From NCBI RefSeq assembly GCF_900107015.1, contig NZ_FNOI01000002.1:310001-374000 (forward strand): 64,000 bases of DNA. The letters are read 5' to 3'. This document shows, piece by piece, positions 1 through 8,628 of this stretch (within the stretch, counting starts at the first letter, position 1; every line of letters starts with the position of its first letter). Under the pieces are notes generated by a model. That model was given only the letters and a program-made list of their open reading frames with translations, made no database searches and was not told where the DNA came from. This stretch comes from Litoreibacter albidus. GTDB lineage: Bacteria > Pseudomonadota > Alphaproteobacteria > Rhodobacterales > Rhodobacteraceae. The position numbers and the translations under genes were made by a program.

Positions 1-268
1 GGGTAAGCAAGTCCGTCACGGTTTCCGCGCCCTGTCGGGCGACCGCCACAGTAGATTCGCCAAGCGCCAAGCTTTCCGAAATCGCGTTAAAACCTTTAAC
101 GTCTGACTCCATAACTTTTGAAATCGCCCATAACGCCGAGTTGTCTTTTGCTGACGCGACAGATTTGCCAGTTGAAATTTCAGATTGGGTTTGCAGCAAG
201 TTCGAGTTAATTGACTTCAAAGTCTGCAACGCGACCATTGCGCCATTGTTTGTAAGAATACTTGACAT
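1..268 (-). CDS. fliC: Flagellin, N-terminal part (gene runs off the left edge)
   Basis: This is the filament subunit of the flagellum, exported through the flagellar type III apparatus. The reading frame starts at the ATG whose first base is 268, preceded by an AGAGGAAAC ribosome-binding sequence, and continues past base 1 without a stop, so only about 89 residues are visible. It begins MSSILTNNGAMVALQTLKSI and contains the stretch QSEISTGKSVASAKDNSALW, which is the conserved N-terminal D0/D1 flagellin helix region. It lies downstream of, and in the same direction as, the FlgN-like and FlgJ-like genes, with a 204-base gap that probably carries its own promoter and leader. The family call is firm. 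The number of flagellin copies in the genome cannot be seen. Confidence 0.93.
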   Translation of the reverse strand, partial: MSSILTNNGAMVALQTLKSINSNLLQTQSEISTGKSVASAKDNSALWAISKVMESDVKGFNAISESLALGESTVAVARQGAETVTDLLT

Positions 269-472
269 ATCGTTTCCTCTTGAGCAGCGCTTTTAAGCGC
301 CGGATTTTAGCCATGCAGCACGGCTTGAAGAGTCATTTTGACTTTTGCGTGTGTTAACCTCAGTCAAACTCGCGCCACCCCGTTGGTGGGATGCGCTCCC
401 ATCTGGCGTGGAATTCCCTAACGGGCAGCTAAAGGTCACGTGTGCCTTCGATAAGTTTTTAAATACCCAAGC
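269..472 (-). promoter_or_regulatory. Flagellin upstream region / leader
   Basis: This 204-base gap separates the flagellin start from the FlgN-like gene and should hold the flagellin promoter and untranslated leader. Directly upstream of the ribosome-binding site there is a short inverted repeat, GCGCTT-TT-AAGCGC at 287-300, that could form a small hairpin in the leader. I could not identify a convincing sigma-28 or sigma-54 promoter by eye, so only the location is claimed. Confidence 0.35.
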
Positions 473-826
473 CTAAAATTTTCGATCGGTCAGCCCCCGA
501 TTGAAGCAACCCATCGAGCCGCTTCTATTGTATGTTTTCAAGTGTAGATCGGGATTTAGAAAGCCCATCAAACGTTCGTTTGCAGCCTGAAACCCAGCCT
601 GTACAGCGCGGTACAATTGCTGATTCTGCTCAAATTTTATTCGCAAGTTTCTTAGCTCGACTTCGGACCTTCCGTCCCGCGCGGCATAGAAGTCCTGCAA
701 TGCCTCTTCTTTGTCCGCCAATGCGTCTGCGATATCGTCTAGCGCCCCCGCGGTCAGTGTGTCTTGCTCTCGCTCCAAGACTTTCAACAGACGAGCAGAC
801 GGGCTTTGTTTCGAGTAAATACCCAA
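473..826 (-). CDS. FlgN-like flagellar chaperone candidate
   Basis: This is a 117-residue, mostly helical and charged protein (LADKEEALQDFYAARDGR near the N-terminus, NLRIKFEQNQQLYRAVQAGF later). The pattern fits FlgN, the cytosolic chaperone that holds hook-filament junction proteins FlgK and FlgL before export. The start is a TTG at 826, two bases downstream of the stop of the rod-binding gene, with AAAGG upstream. No in-frame ATG lies between that TTG and the upstream in-frame stop. The neighbours are flagellin downstream and a rod-binding protein upstream. FlgN is poorly conserved in sequence, so the name rests on size, helical character and context. Confidence 0.6.
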   Translation of the reverse strand: MGIYSKQSPSARLLKVLEREQDTLTAGALDDIADALADKEEALQDFYAARDGRSEVELRNLRIKFEQNQQLYRAVQAGFQAANERLMGFLNPDLHLKTYNRSGSMGCFNRGLTDRKF

Positions 827-827
827 A

Positions 828-1100
828 TCATTTACCTTTCAAGTTTTTCAAAAAATGGCCGCTCAGACCTAAGCCACCTTTCTCTACAATAAGCTTTGCA
901 TGAGCATCCCGAAGAAACGTTTGAAACTGCTCCTCCCCCGCACCACCGCCGAACTCTCCTGACATTTCTTTCACGCCCATAAATGACAACATCTCAGCCA
1001 GGAATGCTCTCTCAAGACTTTGGGCAACGTCATGCATTTCAGGTGGCTTGTGCTTGCCGACTGGCGCAGCGGCAGGGCGAATAGTTGCTAAATCATTCAT
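828..1100 (-). CDS. FlgJ-like rod-binding protein (muramidase domain absent)
   Basis: This 90-residue protein carries the rod-binding domain: EMHDVAQSLERAFLAEMLSFM and GGAGEEQFQTFLRDAHA correspond to the conserved N-terminal part of FlgJ, which caps and helps assemble the flagellar rod in the periplasm. The C-terminal peptidoglycan hydrolase domain of enterobacterial FlgJ is missing, as is usual in alphaproteobacteria. I chose the ATG at 1100 because GGAGAA lies five bases upstream of it; a TTG at 1115 in the same frame lacks such a site. Its stop is almost contiguous with the FlgN-like start. It diverges from fliK across about 110 bases. Confidence 0.78.
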   Translation of the reverse strand: MNDLATIRPAAAPVGKHKPPEMHDVAQSLERAFLAEMLSFMGVKEMSGEFGGGAGEEQFQTFLRDAHAKLIVEKGGLGLSGHFLKNLKGK

Positions 1101-1210
1101 AAGGTTCTCCGGCAAAAGCGACCTGAGAATATTTATTGGGCAGTAGTAAAGATTGAGTAACTCATGTCTGACATTGTTCTTGCTAACTGAGCGAGAATAA
1201 ACCCAGCATC
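1101..1210. promoter_or_regulatory. Divergent flagellar promoter region
   Basis: This 110-base AT-richer gap separates the leftward FlgJ-FlgN genes from the rightward fliK-flgD genes, so promoters for both directions should lie here. No clear sigma-54, sigma-28 or sigma-70 element was recognised by eye. Confidence 0.3.
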
Positions 1211-2887
1211 ATGAACCTTCCTCCAATACAGACGAGTGCAGAAAGCGGGTCTCCGCCTCATAGGGCGGAACAACCTTCTATTGAGGTCTCTAACGAGATC
1301 ACACCAGACGTGTTTGAGACACTGATAGGTCCTGAGCTGGTAGAGCCGAAGCAGCAGTCACAAATGACGACAACTGCCTTAGTCAGTCCGCTGGAGGTAA
1401 TCGCGAGGCTAATCCGCCTTGCCGACCCAGGCAACATACTCTTTTCGCAACAAATGCCGGATACAGCGACGCCACCGCCGCATCGAGAACCAAACACGAG
1501 CAGTCACTCGGCATCTACAACCTCGCGATCAAATGTACCGCAACTGAAGAACCTCTCTAAGGAGGGCTTTACAGCGCCCTTGTCGCAACCAACAACTACT
1601 CTGCCCTTGGCGCGATCAAAGCCTTCCGACGACATCGCCCGTGGCGCGCCTTCGTTGGGCATCGAAAAGTTAGGCCGTCAGGTGAGCAACGAAGCAACGG
1701 TCGCAAGTGCGCCAACTACAAGTAGAAGCGACCAGAATTCAAAGACGCCCCCCACCCGTCACCTATTAGATACTGGTGCGGCTCATCGAACTCGGCCTGA
1801 TGTCGCACCACAAATTTTCACGGATAAAGCCGTCGATCGCCCGGTACATCTCCCCCCTGTTATTCAGGATGTAGCTGAAGTGCTTCCTGCGAGCGCCTCA
1901 CGCTCGGGGCAAGAACTCGACTCTACACAGAGAAGCACCTCCGGTGTTTCGGAAGACGGGGTGACTCAGGTTGCAGCCAGCTCTCCGCCCCGTCACTTTC
2001 CGAAACGCCCTGCACTTCAGGCTTTACACGTTGAGACACGGTCAACCTCGCCTCATCAATCCCCCCAATTTGCGCCACCGGTGTCTTTGACTGAGCAACC
2101 TAACGCTTCACCTGAGTTGACGACTGCCCGGCCTAAGCCGCAAGGTTCAATGCTCTTCGCTTCCCTCCCCCAGCAACATGCTTCTGCGCCGCGCCCCACC
2201 GCCACGCGAGGCGCCCCACAAGCACAACTGCTGCACAGGCTTACCGTGAGAAGCCACCATAGGGCGACTTCACCTATAACACCAACGGCGGCGCCCAGCG
2301 GCGATCAAGTGAACATACTGGTCAATAAAGAACAGAATCTGGAAAATTTCCTACGCCCCCCTCCCACCAAGAGTCTTACTGAAAGTGTGGGGCAGCCTCG
2401 CGTTGAACCTGAACAGGGCTTGATATTTAGTACGTCGATGGCTGTCGCCAGCCAAAGTACAGCGATTGCAACTCCGCAACACCAGCAGCCACATCAGCCT
2501 CACTTGCCGCAACACATTAGCGCGCAAATATGTGTTGCGGTGGAAGCCTCAGACGAGCGCAGTGTCGAAATCCGCCTCGATCCTGAAGAGTTGGGGCGCC
2601 TGCGCATCGTTCTCTCACCCAAGGATGGTGGCATCGTGGTAACTGTTTTCTCCGAAAAACCCGAGGTGCTCGACTTAATGCGCCGTAACACGAACCAACT
2701 CGAAACCGATTTCTCAGACATTGGATATGACGGCGCCAGTTTCAGCTTTCGAAAGGAAAGTCGTGACGCGGACGACCTATTGGATGCCCCCTCCAGCAAA
2801 ACCAATGAAACCACGCCAGTAAGCTCCCCGCCCGAAGTGCACCTGCAAATCGACGGAACAACCACGAGTCTAGATTTAAGGCTGTAA
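1211..2887 (+). CDS. fliK: Flagellar hook-length control protein FliK
   Basis: This 558-residue protein is the molecular ruler that sets hook length and switches export specificity. Residues about 1-430 are a low-complexity stretch rich in Pro, Ser, Thr, Gln and His, typical of the flexible ruler part. The last ~110 residues hold the conserved hook-length-control domain, with the signature VEIRLDPEELGRLRIVLSPK followed by GGIVVTVFSEKPEVLDLMRR. The start ATG at 1211 has only a weak ribosome-binding sequence. flgD follows after 12 bases, so the pair is probably co-transcribed. The N-terminal two thirds would not be recognisable alone; the C-terminal domain carries the assignment. Confidence 0.88.
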   Translation: MNLPPIQTSAESGSPPHRAEQPSIEVSNEITPDVFETLIGPELVEPKQQSQMTTTALVSPLEVIARLIRLADPGNILFSQQMPDTATPPPHREPNTSSHSASTTSRSNVPQLKNLSKEGFTAPLSQPTTTLPLARSKPSDDIARGAPSLGIEKLGRQVSNEATVASAPTTSRSDQNSKTPPTRHLLDTGAAHRTRPDVAPQIFTDKAVDRPVHLPPVIQDVAEVLPASASRSGQELDSTQRSTSGVSEDGVTQVAASSPPRHFPKRPALQALHVETRSTSPHQSPQFAPPVSLTEQPNASPELTTARPKPQGSMLFASLPQQHASAPRPTATRGAPQAQLLHRLTVRSHHRATSPITPTAAPSGDQVNILVNKEQNLENFLRPPPTKSLTESVGQPRVEPEQGLIFSTSMAVASQSTAIATPQHQQPHQPHLPQHISAQICVAVEASDERSVEIRLDPEELGRLRIVLSPKDGGIVVTVFSEKPEVLDLMRRNTNQLETDFSDIGYDGASFSFRKESRDADDLLDAPSSKTNETTPVSSPPEVHLQIDGTTTSLDLRL

Positions 2888-2899
2888 GGAAACACCATC

Positions 2900-3550
2900 A
2901 TGGACGTAGTCTCATCACCACAATTTAGCGGCGCTGAAGCGGCCCCCGCCCCCACTGCTCACAGCGTTCTGAGTTCCGACTTTGAAACGTTCATCACGAT
3001 GCTGACCGCGCAGATGGAGAACCAAGACCCGCTCAATCCGCTCGATTCGCAGGACTTTGCCACTCAATTGGCAACCTTTTCGGGTGTTGAGCAGCAAGTA
3101 AAAACTAACGACCTACTAAGCGCTCTGGCGTCTCAGCTTCTGGCTTCTAGTCTTGGCGATATGGCGAGCTGGGTCGGCATGGATGCCCGCATAGCAGCGC
3201 CTGCACACTTTGATGGAGCACCCATTGAGTTGGTCGCGAATCCACCTAAACACGCGGAACGCGCCGAATTGGTCGTAACAAATGAAGCCGGCAGCGAGGT
3301 ACAGCGGGTTAGTATCCCAGTCTCTGACCAGCCAATCAGCTGGGCGGGTGTGGGCAGCAGCGGGCAACCCCTAGCCAGCGGTACATACAGCTTCGAAGTG
3401 GAAGCCTTTTCTAAAGATGAGCAGATCGACAGTCATGTGCCGGATATTTTCACCCGCGTTTCGGAGATCCGCACAGTCGATCAAACCGCCGTAGTGGTGG
3501 TTAAGGGCGGCGCAATTCACCCCACGTCTCTGGTCACCGGCCTACGATAG
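2900..3550 (+). CDS. flgD: Hook-capping / rod-modification protein FlgD
   Basis: FlgD sits at the tip of the growing hook as a scaffold for FlgE assembly. The 216-residue product shows the N-terminal capping motif: FETFITMLTAQMENQDPLNP is followed by DSQDFATQLATFSGVEQQ, the most conserved block of the family. The C-terminal half is beta-rich, as expected for the FlgD Tudor/Ig-like domains. The ATG at 2900 follows an AAGGA site. Its 3' end overlaps the convergent ubiB gene by nine bases. FlgE, the hook subunit it caps, is encoded more than 20 kb away at 26571-27878. Confidence 0.93.
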   Translation: MDVVSSPQFSGAEAAPAPTAHSVLSSDFETFITMLTAQMENQDPLNPLDSQDFATQLATFSGVEQQVKTNDLLSALASQLLASSLGDMASWVGMDARIAAPAHFDGAPIELVANPPKHAERAELVVTNEAGSEVQRVSIPVSDQPISWAGVGSSGQPLASGTYSFEVEAFSKDEQIDSHVPDIFTRVSEIRTVDQTAVVVVKGGAIHPTSLVTGLR

Positions 3551-5074
3551 TAGAAGCCATACCACCCAAGCTGCCGCAGCAACCCCAATACCCCACATAA
3601 AACCGATCAGCCGACCATTCGGCTGGTCCTTCCGTATTGCTCTCTCACTGTCGTGAGACTGGTTCAGCGCTGTTTCCATCAATTTTGGAAGCTTCGGCCC
3701 GAAACGGCCCAAGACCTGTACGGTCGAGACCAAATCGCGCAGTAAGGCTTTCGGTCCAACATTTTCTTTGATGTAGTCTTCAACCACTGGCTGAGCAACT
3801 TGCCAGATGTTGATTTCCGGATGCATGGTCCGTGCAACCCCCTCGACAACGACCATCGTGCGTTGCAGCAGGATCAGCTCGGTTCTCGTCTCCATGCCAA
3901 AACGCTCCGTCACCTCAAAAAGGTAGGCAAGCAAATGAGCCATTGAGATTTGCGTGGCGTTCATCCCGAAAATTGGCTCACCCACCGCGCGCAGCGCCTG
4001 TGCAAAATCATCGATATCACGGTCTGCAGGCACGTATCCGGCCTCAAAGTGAACCTCGGCAACACGGCGGTAGTCCTTGCGGATAAACCCGATGAGAATT
4101 TCCGCATAAGCGCGGCGGGTGTATTCATCAATGCGCCCCATAATGCCAAAATCATAGGCGATTATGTCGCCGGAGGGGCTGACCTTTAGGTTCCCTTGAT
4201 GCATGTCGGCGTGAAAATAACCGTCGTTCAGGGCCTGCCTCAAGAACAACTGCAAGACGCGTTCGCCAAGGAGCTTCCGATCATGGCCGGCAGCGTCAAT
4301 TGCCTCCACGTCACCGAAAGCGATTCCCTCTGCCCACTCCATTGTCATGACACGCTCAGCAGAATGGAAGAAATGTGTCTTGGGTACGACGAAGCCAACA
4401 TCGCCAGCCGTCTTTGCGGCATATTCACCAGCGGCGGCAGCTTCCATCCGCAGATCAAGCTCCCCGCGCACAACGCCGTCGAAATGCTTAATCACTTCAG
4501 TCGGGTGTAAGCGACGCGATGACGGGGACAGCAACTCAATCATAGAAGCTGCGAAATAGAACGCGTCGATATCCTTTCGGAATGCCTTTTCAATGCCCGG
4601 ACGCAGGATTTTGACGGCGACCTCTTCGCCTGTCTCTTTAAGGCGCGCCTTATGCACTTGCGCAATGGATGCGGCCGCGACGGGCTCGGAAAACTCTGAA
4701 AAAATCGTCGCCAGCGACGCGCCCAGCTCCTCCTCAACTGTCGCGATCGCATAGGCTGTTGGAAACGGCGGGAGCTTATCTTGTAATACGCGCAACTGTA
4801 GCGCCAGCTCGTCACCAACCACGTCGGGGCGTGTCGATAGAACCTGTCCAAACTTGATGTACGCGGGTCCCAATGCCGACAAAGCACGCACAGCCGGCGG
4901 CATCGAAGGGTCTCCCTTGTGGCCCAACCACTTGAACGGCCAAGCCATGACGCGCGCCACCAAACGCAAAGGTGCAGGAGCGTCAAACGCATCAAGCGCC
5001 AGGTTCATCGCGCCCGTCCGCTCTAGTGTAGCGCCGGTTCGGATAAGTCGCCAAACGTTGTGCGGCCCGCGCAT
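3542..5074 (-). CDS. ubiB: UbiB family atypical kinase/ATPase, ubiquinone biosynthesis
   Basis: UbiB supports ubiquinone assembly, probably by mobilising lipid intermediates at the inner membrane. The 510-residue length matches the family. The ABC1/UbiB signature is visible as GPAYIKFGQVLSTRPDVV (KxGQ motif, about residues 70-87). AVKILRPGIEKAF carries the nucleotide-binding lysine region. HADMHQGNLKVS and IAYDFGIMGRID supply the catalytic-loop and DFG-like motifs. A C-terminal hydrophobic segment, GFMWGIGVAAAAWVVWLLLS, anchors it in the membrane. The start ATG at 5074 abuts the ubiE stop, with GGAAGA inside the ubiE end as ribosome-binding site, so the two are translationally coupled. Confidence 0.95.
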   Translation of the reverse strand: MRGPHNVWRLIRTGATLERTGAMNLALDAFDAPAPLRLVARVMAWPFKWLGHKGDPSMPPAVRALSALGPAYIKFGQVLSTRPDVVGDELALQLRVLQDKLPPFPTAYAIATVEEELGASLATIFSEFSEPVAAASIAQVHKARLKETGEEVAVKILRPGIEKAFRKDIDAFYFAASMIELLSPSSRRLHPTEVIKHFDGVVRGELDLRMEAAAAGEYAAKTAGDVGFVVPKTHFFHSAERVMTMEWAEGIAFGDVEAIDAAGHDRKLLGERVLQLFLRQALNDGYFHADMHQGNLKVSPSGDIIAYDFGIMGRIDEYTRRAYAEILIGFIRKDYRRVAEVHFEAGYVPADRDIDDFAQALRAVGEPIFGMNATQISMAHLLAYLFEVTERFGMETRTELILLQRTMVVVEGVARTMHPEINIWQVAQPVVEDYIKENVGPKALLRDLVSTVQVLGRFGPKLPKLMETALNQSHDSERAIRKDQPNGRLIGFMWGIGVAAAAWVVWLLLS

Positions 5075-5827
5075 CTAGATCTTCCAACCCGCGTGCAACG
5101 CCGCAACGCCCAACGTCATATTGCGGTAGCTCACGTTCTCGAAGCCAGCCGCGCGTATCATCCCGGCAAAGGTGTCTTGGTCAGGGAATTGTCGGATCGA
5201 TTCGACAAGGTATTGGTAGCTTTCACTGTCGCCTGCGATCACCTTCCCCATTTTGGGGATAACGTTGAAGGAATACAGATCATAAGCTTTTTGCATCATC
5301 GGATTGGGCAATTGAGAAAACTCCAGAACCATCAACCGACCACCAGGCCGCAACACACGGTAAGCTTCGCTTAGGGCATCTGCGATACGAGTGACGTTCC
5401 GTATACCAAAGCTGATTGTATACACGTCGAAACTGTTATCCTCGAACGGCAATGCCATTGCATCGCCGACGACCCAATCAAGGCGGTCCGCTAGGGACGA
5501 TGCTTCCGCGCGCTTGCGCCCTTCGACCAGCATCGATTCCGTCATATCCAGAACGACTGCATCCGCGTCACCGGCCCGCGCCAAGAACCGGAAAGACACG
5601 TCGCCCGTGCCGCCGGCCACGTCCAGCAGCCGCTGTCCCGCTCGCGGGGCCAGCCAGTCCATCATCGCATCTTTCCAAATGCGGTGAATGCCCACCGACA
5701 TCACGTCATTCATGATGTCATACTTCGAGGCCACGTTCGTGAACACGCCATGTACCATCCCAGCCTTCTGGTTTTCTGGGACGTCCGTGAACCCGAAGTG
5801 GGTGGTTTTTTGCGAATCTTCAGCCAT
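5075..5827 (-). CDS. ubiE: Bifunctional demethylmenaquinone / 2-methoxy-6-polyprenylbenzoquinol methyltransferase UbiE
   Basis: UbiE is the SAM-dependent C-methyltransferase of ubiquinone biosynthesis. The 250-residue protein has the family signature [22 protein letters not shown] near residues 30-50, followed by the SAM-binding motif [15 protein letters not shown] and the downstream block [13 protein letters not shown] and [14 protein letters not shown]. It is the first gene of a two-gene unit with ubiB and diverges from mutM across a 90-base gap. ubiE-ubiB divergent from mutM, upstream of dnaA, is an arrangement I associate with many Rhodobacterales. Confidence 0.97.
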   Translation of the reverse strand: MAEDSQKTTHFGFTDVPENQKAGMVHGVFTNVASKYDIMNDVMSVGIHRIWKDAMMDWLAPRAGQRLLDVAGGTGDVSFRFLARAGDADAVVLDMTESMLVEGRKRAEASSLADRLDWVVGDAMALPFEDNSFDVYTISFGIRNVTRIADALSEAYRVLRPGGRLMVLEFSQLPNPMMQKAYDLYSFNVIPKMGKVIAGDSESYQYLVESIRQFPDQDTFAGMIRAAGFENVSYRNMTLGVAALHAGWKI

Positions 5828-5917
5828 CTGTTCTTGCGGTCCTTACAATCTCACCCTTTCTTATAGGTCTAGCTTGGCGGGTTACAATGCGACCCAAAGG
5901 ACGAATGAGGGTGCGCG

Positions 5918-6766
5918 ATGCCAGAACTACCAGAAGTCGAAACTGTCAGGCGCGGCCTGCAACCCCATATGGAGGGGCGTGTCATGGCACGGGTGGAGGT
6001 CAACCGGCCCGACCTGCGCTGGCCATTCCCCCCGAATATGACGGGCCGGCTTCAAGGAAAGACAGTCACCGCACTGCGTCGACGTTCCAAATACATCTTA
6101 GTTGATCTGGATAGCGCGGAGACTTTGATCATCCACTTGGGAATGTCGGGCCGAATGCAAATTGACGAAGCACCGACGGCGCAGTTCCATCATGAGCCAC
6201 CTGTGGCCCAAAAGCACGACCATGTTGTATTTCACTTACAGGACGGCACGAGAATTGCGTTCAATGATGCTCGCAGGTTCGGCGCCATGGATTTAACACC
6301 GACGGCTGAGGTCGAGAATCACTGGCTCCTTAACAAATTGGGTCCGGAGCCCTTGGGGAATTCGTTCAACGCACCGTATTTGGTCGAAGCCCTGAAAAAG
6401 AAGTCATCCCCGATCAAAACCGCGCTGCTGGATCAACGAGTCGTCTCCGGCTTAGGCAACATTTACGTCTGCGAGGTTCTGTTTCGCACTGGCATCTCAC
6501 CGAAGCGCAAAGCCTCAAACTTGAGCGCCGCACGCGTTGCAAGCCTCGTCCCCGCCATTCGGGATGTCTTGGAGGAAGCCATAGAATCGGGAGGTTCCTC
6601 CCTGCGCGACCATCGGCAAACCAACGGTGAGCTGGGTTATTTTCAGCATAATTTTGCTGTGTACGACCGCGAAGGAGCGCCGTGTCGGAATGAGTGCGGC
6701 ACCAACATTTTCCGTGTTGTTCAGTCGGGGCGTTCCAGTTTTTACTGCCCCAAATGTCAAAGATGA
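5918..6766 (+). CDS. mutM: Formamidopyrimidine-DNA glycosylase MutM (Fpg)
   Basis: MutM removes 8-oxoguanine and formamidopyrimidines from DNA and cleaves the abasic site. The 282-residue protein starts [14 protein letters not shown], giving the catalytic N-terminal proline after Met removal and the adjacent glutamate. [12 protein letters not shown] and [11 protein letters not shown] are conserved structural motifs. [19 protein letters not shown] is the helix-two-turn-helix. The C-terminal zinc finger is C-x3-C...C-x2-C (PCRNECG, then YCPKCQR) with the final SGRSSFYC arginine loop. The first cysteine pair is spaced by three residues rather than the more common two. Confidence 0.97.
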   Translation: MPELPEVETVRRGLQPHMEGRVMARVEVNRPDLRWPFPPNMTGRLQGKTVTALRRRSKYILVDLDSAETLIIHLGMSGRMQIDEAPTAQFHHEPPVAQKHDHVVFHLQDGTRIAFNDARRFGAMDLTPTAEVENHWLLNKLGPEPLGNSFNAPYLVEALKKKSSPIKTALLDQRVVSGLGNIYVCEVLFRTGISPKRKASNLSAARVASLVPAIRDVLEEAIESGGSSLRDHRQTNGELGYFQHNFAVYDREGAPCRNECGTNIFRVVQSGRSSFYCPKCQR

Positions 6767-6823
6767 ATTGAACCTCGGCGTGAACATGCTACGTCTCATG
6801 ACCTGCTAGCAATGAGGTACATC

Positions 6824-7600
6824 ATGGCATTCAAGACAATTATTGTTGAAATTGAAGAGCATATCGCGCTGATCAAACTGAATCGCCCTGACGCATTGAA
6901 CGCGCTCAATGCGACGTTGCTATCTGAACTCTCGCAAGCACTGACGGACGCGGGCACCAACAAGAAGGTGCGCTGCATCGTCATTACCGGCTCTGAAAAG
7001 GCATTCGCAGCTGGCGCAGATATAACTGAGATGGCCGAAAAGTCCTTCGTCGACGTGTTCGGCGGCGACCTCTTCTCGGAATTTCCGAACACTTTCATGC
7101 GGGTACGCAAACCCATTATCGCCGCGGTCTCAGGCTATGCCTTGGGCGGTGGGTGCGAGTTGGCGATGATGTGCGACTTCATTATCGCATCAGACACCGC
7201 AAAGTTTGGGCAGCCGGAAATCAACCTTGGCGTCATGGCAGGTTTGGGCGGCTCGCAACGCCTGACACGCTTTGTTGGCAAGTCGAAAGCCATGGATATG
7301 AACCTGACCGGACGTTTCATGGACGCCGAAGAAGCTGAGCGCTCTGGACTGGTAAGCCGTGTCGTACCGGCGAAAAAACTGATCAACGAGGCCATGGCCG
7401 CAGCCGGAAAGATTGCTGAAAAATCTGCGCTCGCCACCGTTGCCATCAAAGAATCGGTGAACCGCAGCTACGAGACAACACTCAACGAAGGATTGCTGTT
7501 CGAGCGTCGGGTTTTCCACTCCCTTTTTGCGACAGAAGACCAAGCAGAGGGTATGGCAGCCTTTATAGAAAAGCGCGAACCGCAGTTCCGCGACAAGTAA
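6824..7600 (+). CDS. Enoyl-CoA hydratase (crotonase family)
   Basis: This enzyme adds water to trans-2-enoyl-CoA in fatty-acid or amino-acid degradation. The ATG at 6824 is preferred over the in-frame ATG at 6812 because GAGGT lies five bases before it; this gives 258 residues, the usual length. Oxyanion-hole segments [11 protein letters not shown] and [16 protein letters not shown] are present. The two catalytic glutamates appear in GGGCELAM and [15 protein letters not shown]. It follows mutM in the same direction and precedes rpsT, a common Rhodobacterales arrangement with no obvious functional link. Substrate chain length cannot be read from sequence. Confidence 0.92.
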   Translation: MAFKTIIVEIEEHIALIKLNRPDALNALNATLLSELSQALTDAGTNKKVRCIVITGSEKAFAAGADITEMAEKSFVDVFGGDLFSEFPNTFMRVRKPIIAAVSGYALGGGCELAMMCDFIIASDTAKFGQPEINLGVMAGLGGSQRLTRFVGKSKAMDMNLTGRFMDAEEAERSGLVSRVVPAKKLINEAMAAAGKIAEKSALATVAIKESVNRSYETTLNEGLLFERRVFHSLFATEDQAEGMAAFIEKREPQFRDK

Positions 7601-7686
7601 TGCCAATTAGAGCGTTGACTTGAAGGCGAGTCGGTCCTAGAAGCGCATTCTCAGATTTTCACACCGAACCATCGGGGTCCTTACGT

Positions 7687-7950
7687 ATGGCAAATTCGCC
7701 TCAAGCTAAAAAGCGCGCGCGCCAAACAGAGCGCCGCACCGAAGTAAACAAAGCACGTCGCTCGCGCATCCGCACGTTCCTGCGCACAGTTGAAGAAGCA
7801 ATCACTGGTGGTGATTCTTCCGTCGCTAAAGACGCGCTCAAAGCTGCTCAGTCTGAACTGATGCGCGGCGTCTCCAAAGGCGTGATGCACAAGAACACAG
7901 CGGCACGCAAAATGTCGCGCCTGTCATCGCGGGTCAAAGCCATCGGCTGA
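7687..7950 (+). CDS. rpsT: 30S ribosomal protein S20
   Basis: S20 is a primary 16S rRNA-binding protein of the small subunit. The 87-residue product is basic and helical, starting [17 protein letters not shown], with the conserved later segment [20 protein letters not shown]. The upstream gap contains TTGACT at 7616-7621 as a possible -35, with TAGAAG 17 bases further as a weak -10. A strong intrinsic terminator follows at 7986-8012. It is therefore likely a monocistronic, highly expressed gene. Confidence 0.97.
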   Translation: MANSPQAKKRARQTERRTEVNKARRSRIRTFLRTVEEAITGGDSSVAKDALKAAQSELMRGVSKGVMHKNTAARKMSRLSSRVKAIG

Positions 7951-7985
7951 TCCGGTTACAACTGATTACAGTTAAGATTTTCTAG

Positions 7986-8012
7986 AACGCGCCCTTATCG
8001 GCGCGTTTTTTT
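7986..8012 (+). terminator. Rho-independent terminator of rpsT
   Basis: A perfect 8-bp stem (AACGCGCC at 7986-7993 with GGCGCGTT at 8000-8007) encloses a six-base loop and runs straight into a run of T residues to 8012. It lies 36 bases after the rpsT stop, in the right orientation. Confidence 0.9.
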
Positions 8013-8159
8013 GTGCCCGATCCTTGGGGCGCGGCTTTTGCGCCACGGTTAGATTCGAGATCGTACTAAGTATGAGTCAAGCGCGAAGATAAGTTGCGAC
8101 ATGCCCTATCCAGTCGCTATCCATATTGAGCGATTCACTTCGTCTCGGGGGGACATGGA

Positions 8160-8609
8160 ATGAGCACGAACACCAGTTCGGCTGTGCAAGACTTGCGGCC
8201 GGTACAGGCTTGGGACCTTTTAGAAAAGAACCCTACAGCAGTGCTCATCGACGTCAGGACAAAAGCCGAATGGTCTTTTGTGGGGAAACCTGACCTGTCG
8301 ATCCTAAATCGTTCGGTTTTAACAATCGAGTGGTGTAGGTATCCGGATATGTCCGTAAATCCGCGGTTCGTTGAAGAAATGAATGAGGCACTGGGCAACG
8401 TTCTGCCGTCCCAGCTCTTGTTTATTTGCAGGTCCGGTGCGCGTTCTATGAACGCAGCGCTTGCGGTTCACGCTTCCCTTGCCGAGGGAGCGCACCACGT
8501 GGATCTGTTCAATGTAGCCGAGGGCTTCGAAGGCGACTTGGATCAGGAAAAACATCGGGGGGGGCTTAATGGCTGGAAGTCCCACGGGTTGCCATGGGGG
8601 CAATCCTGA
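8160..8609 (+). CDS. Rhodanese-like domain protein
   Basis: This 149-residue single-domain rhodanese carries VLIDVRTKAEWSFVG near residues 34-48 (the conserved DVR entry motif) and the active-site loop LLFICRSGARSMNAA, where the cysteine of CRSGARS is the persulfide-forming residue. Rhodaneses shuttle sulfane sulfur; the physiological acceptor is unknown. It lies 19 bases upstream of dnaA in the same direction and may share a transcript with it. The C-terminus ends in a Gly/Trp-rich tail (NGWKSHGLPWG) seen in related alphaproteobacterial proteins. Confidence 0.88.
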   Translation: MSTNTSSAVQDLRPVQAWDLLEKNPTAVLIDVRTKAEWSFVGKPDLSILNRSVLTIEWCRYPDMSVNPRFVEEMNEALGNVLPSQLLFICRSGARSMNAALAVHASLAEGAHHVDLFNVAEGFEGDLDQEKHRGGLNGWKSHGLPWGQS

Positions 8610-8628
8610 TCTGCGGAACGGGTAAAAG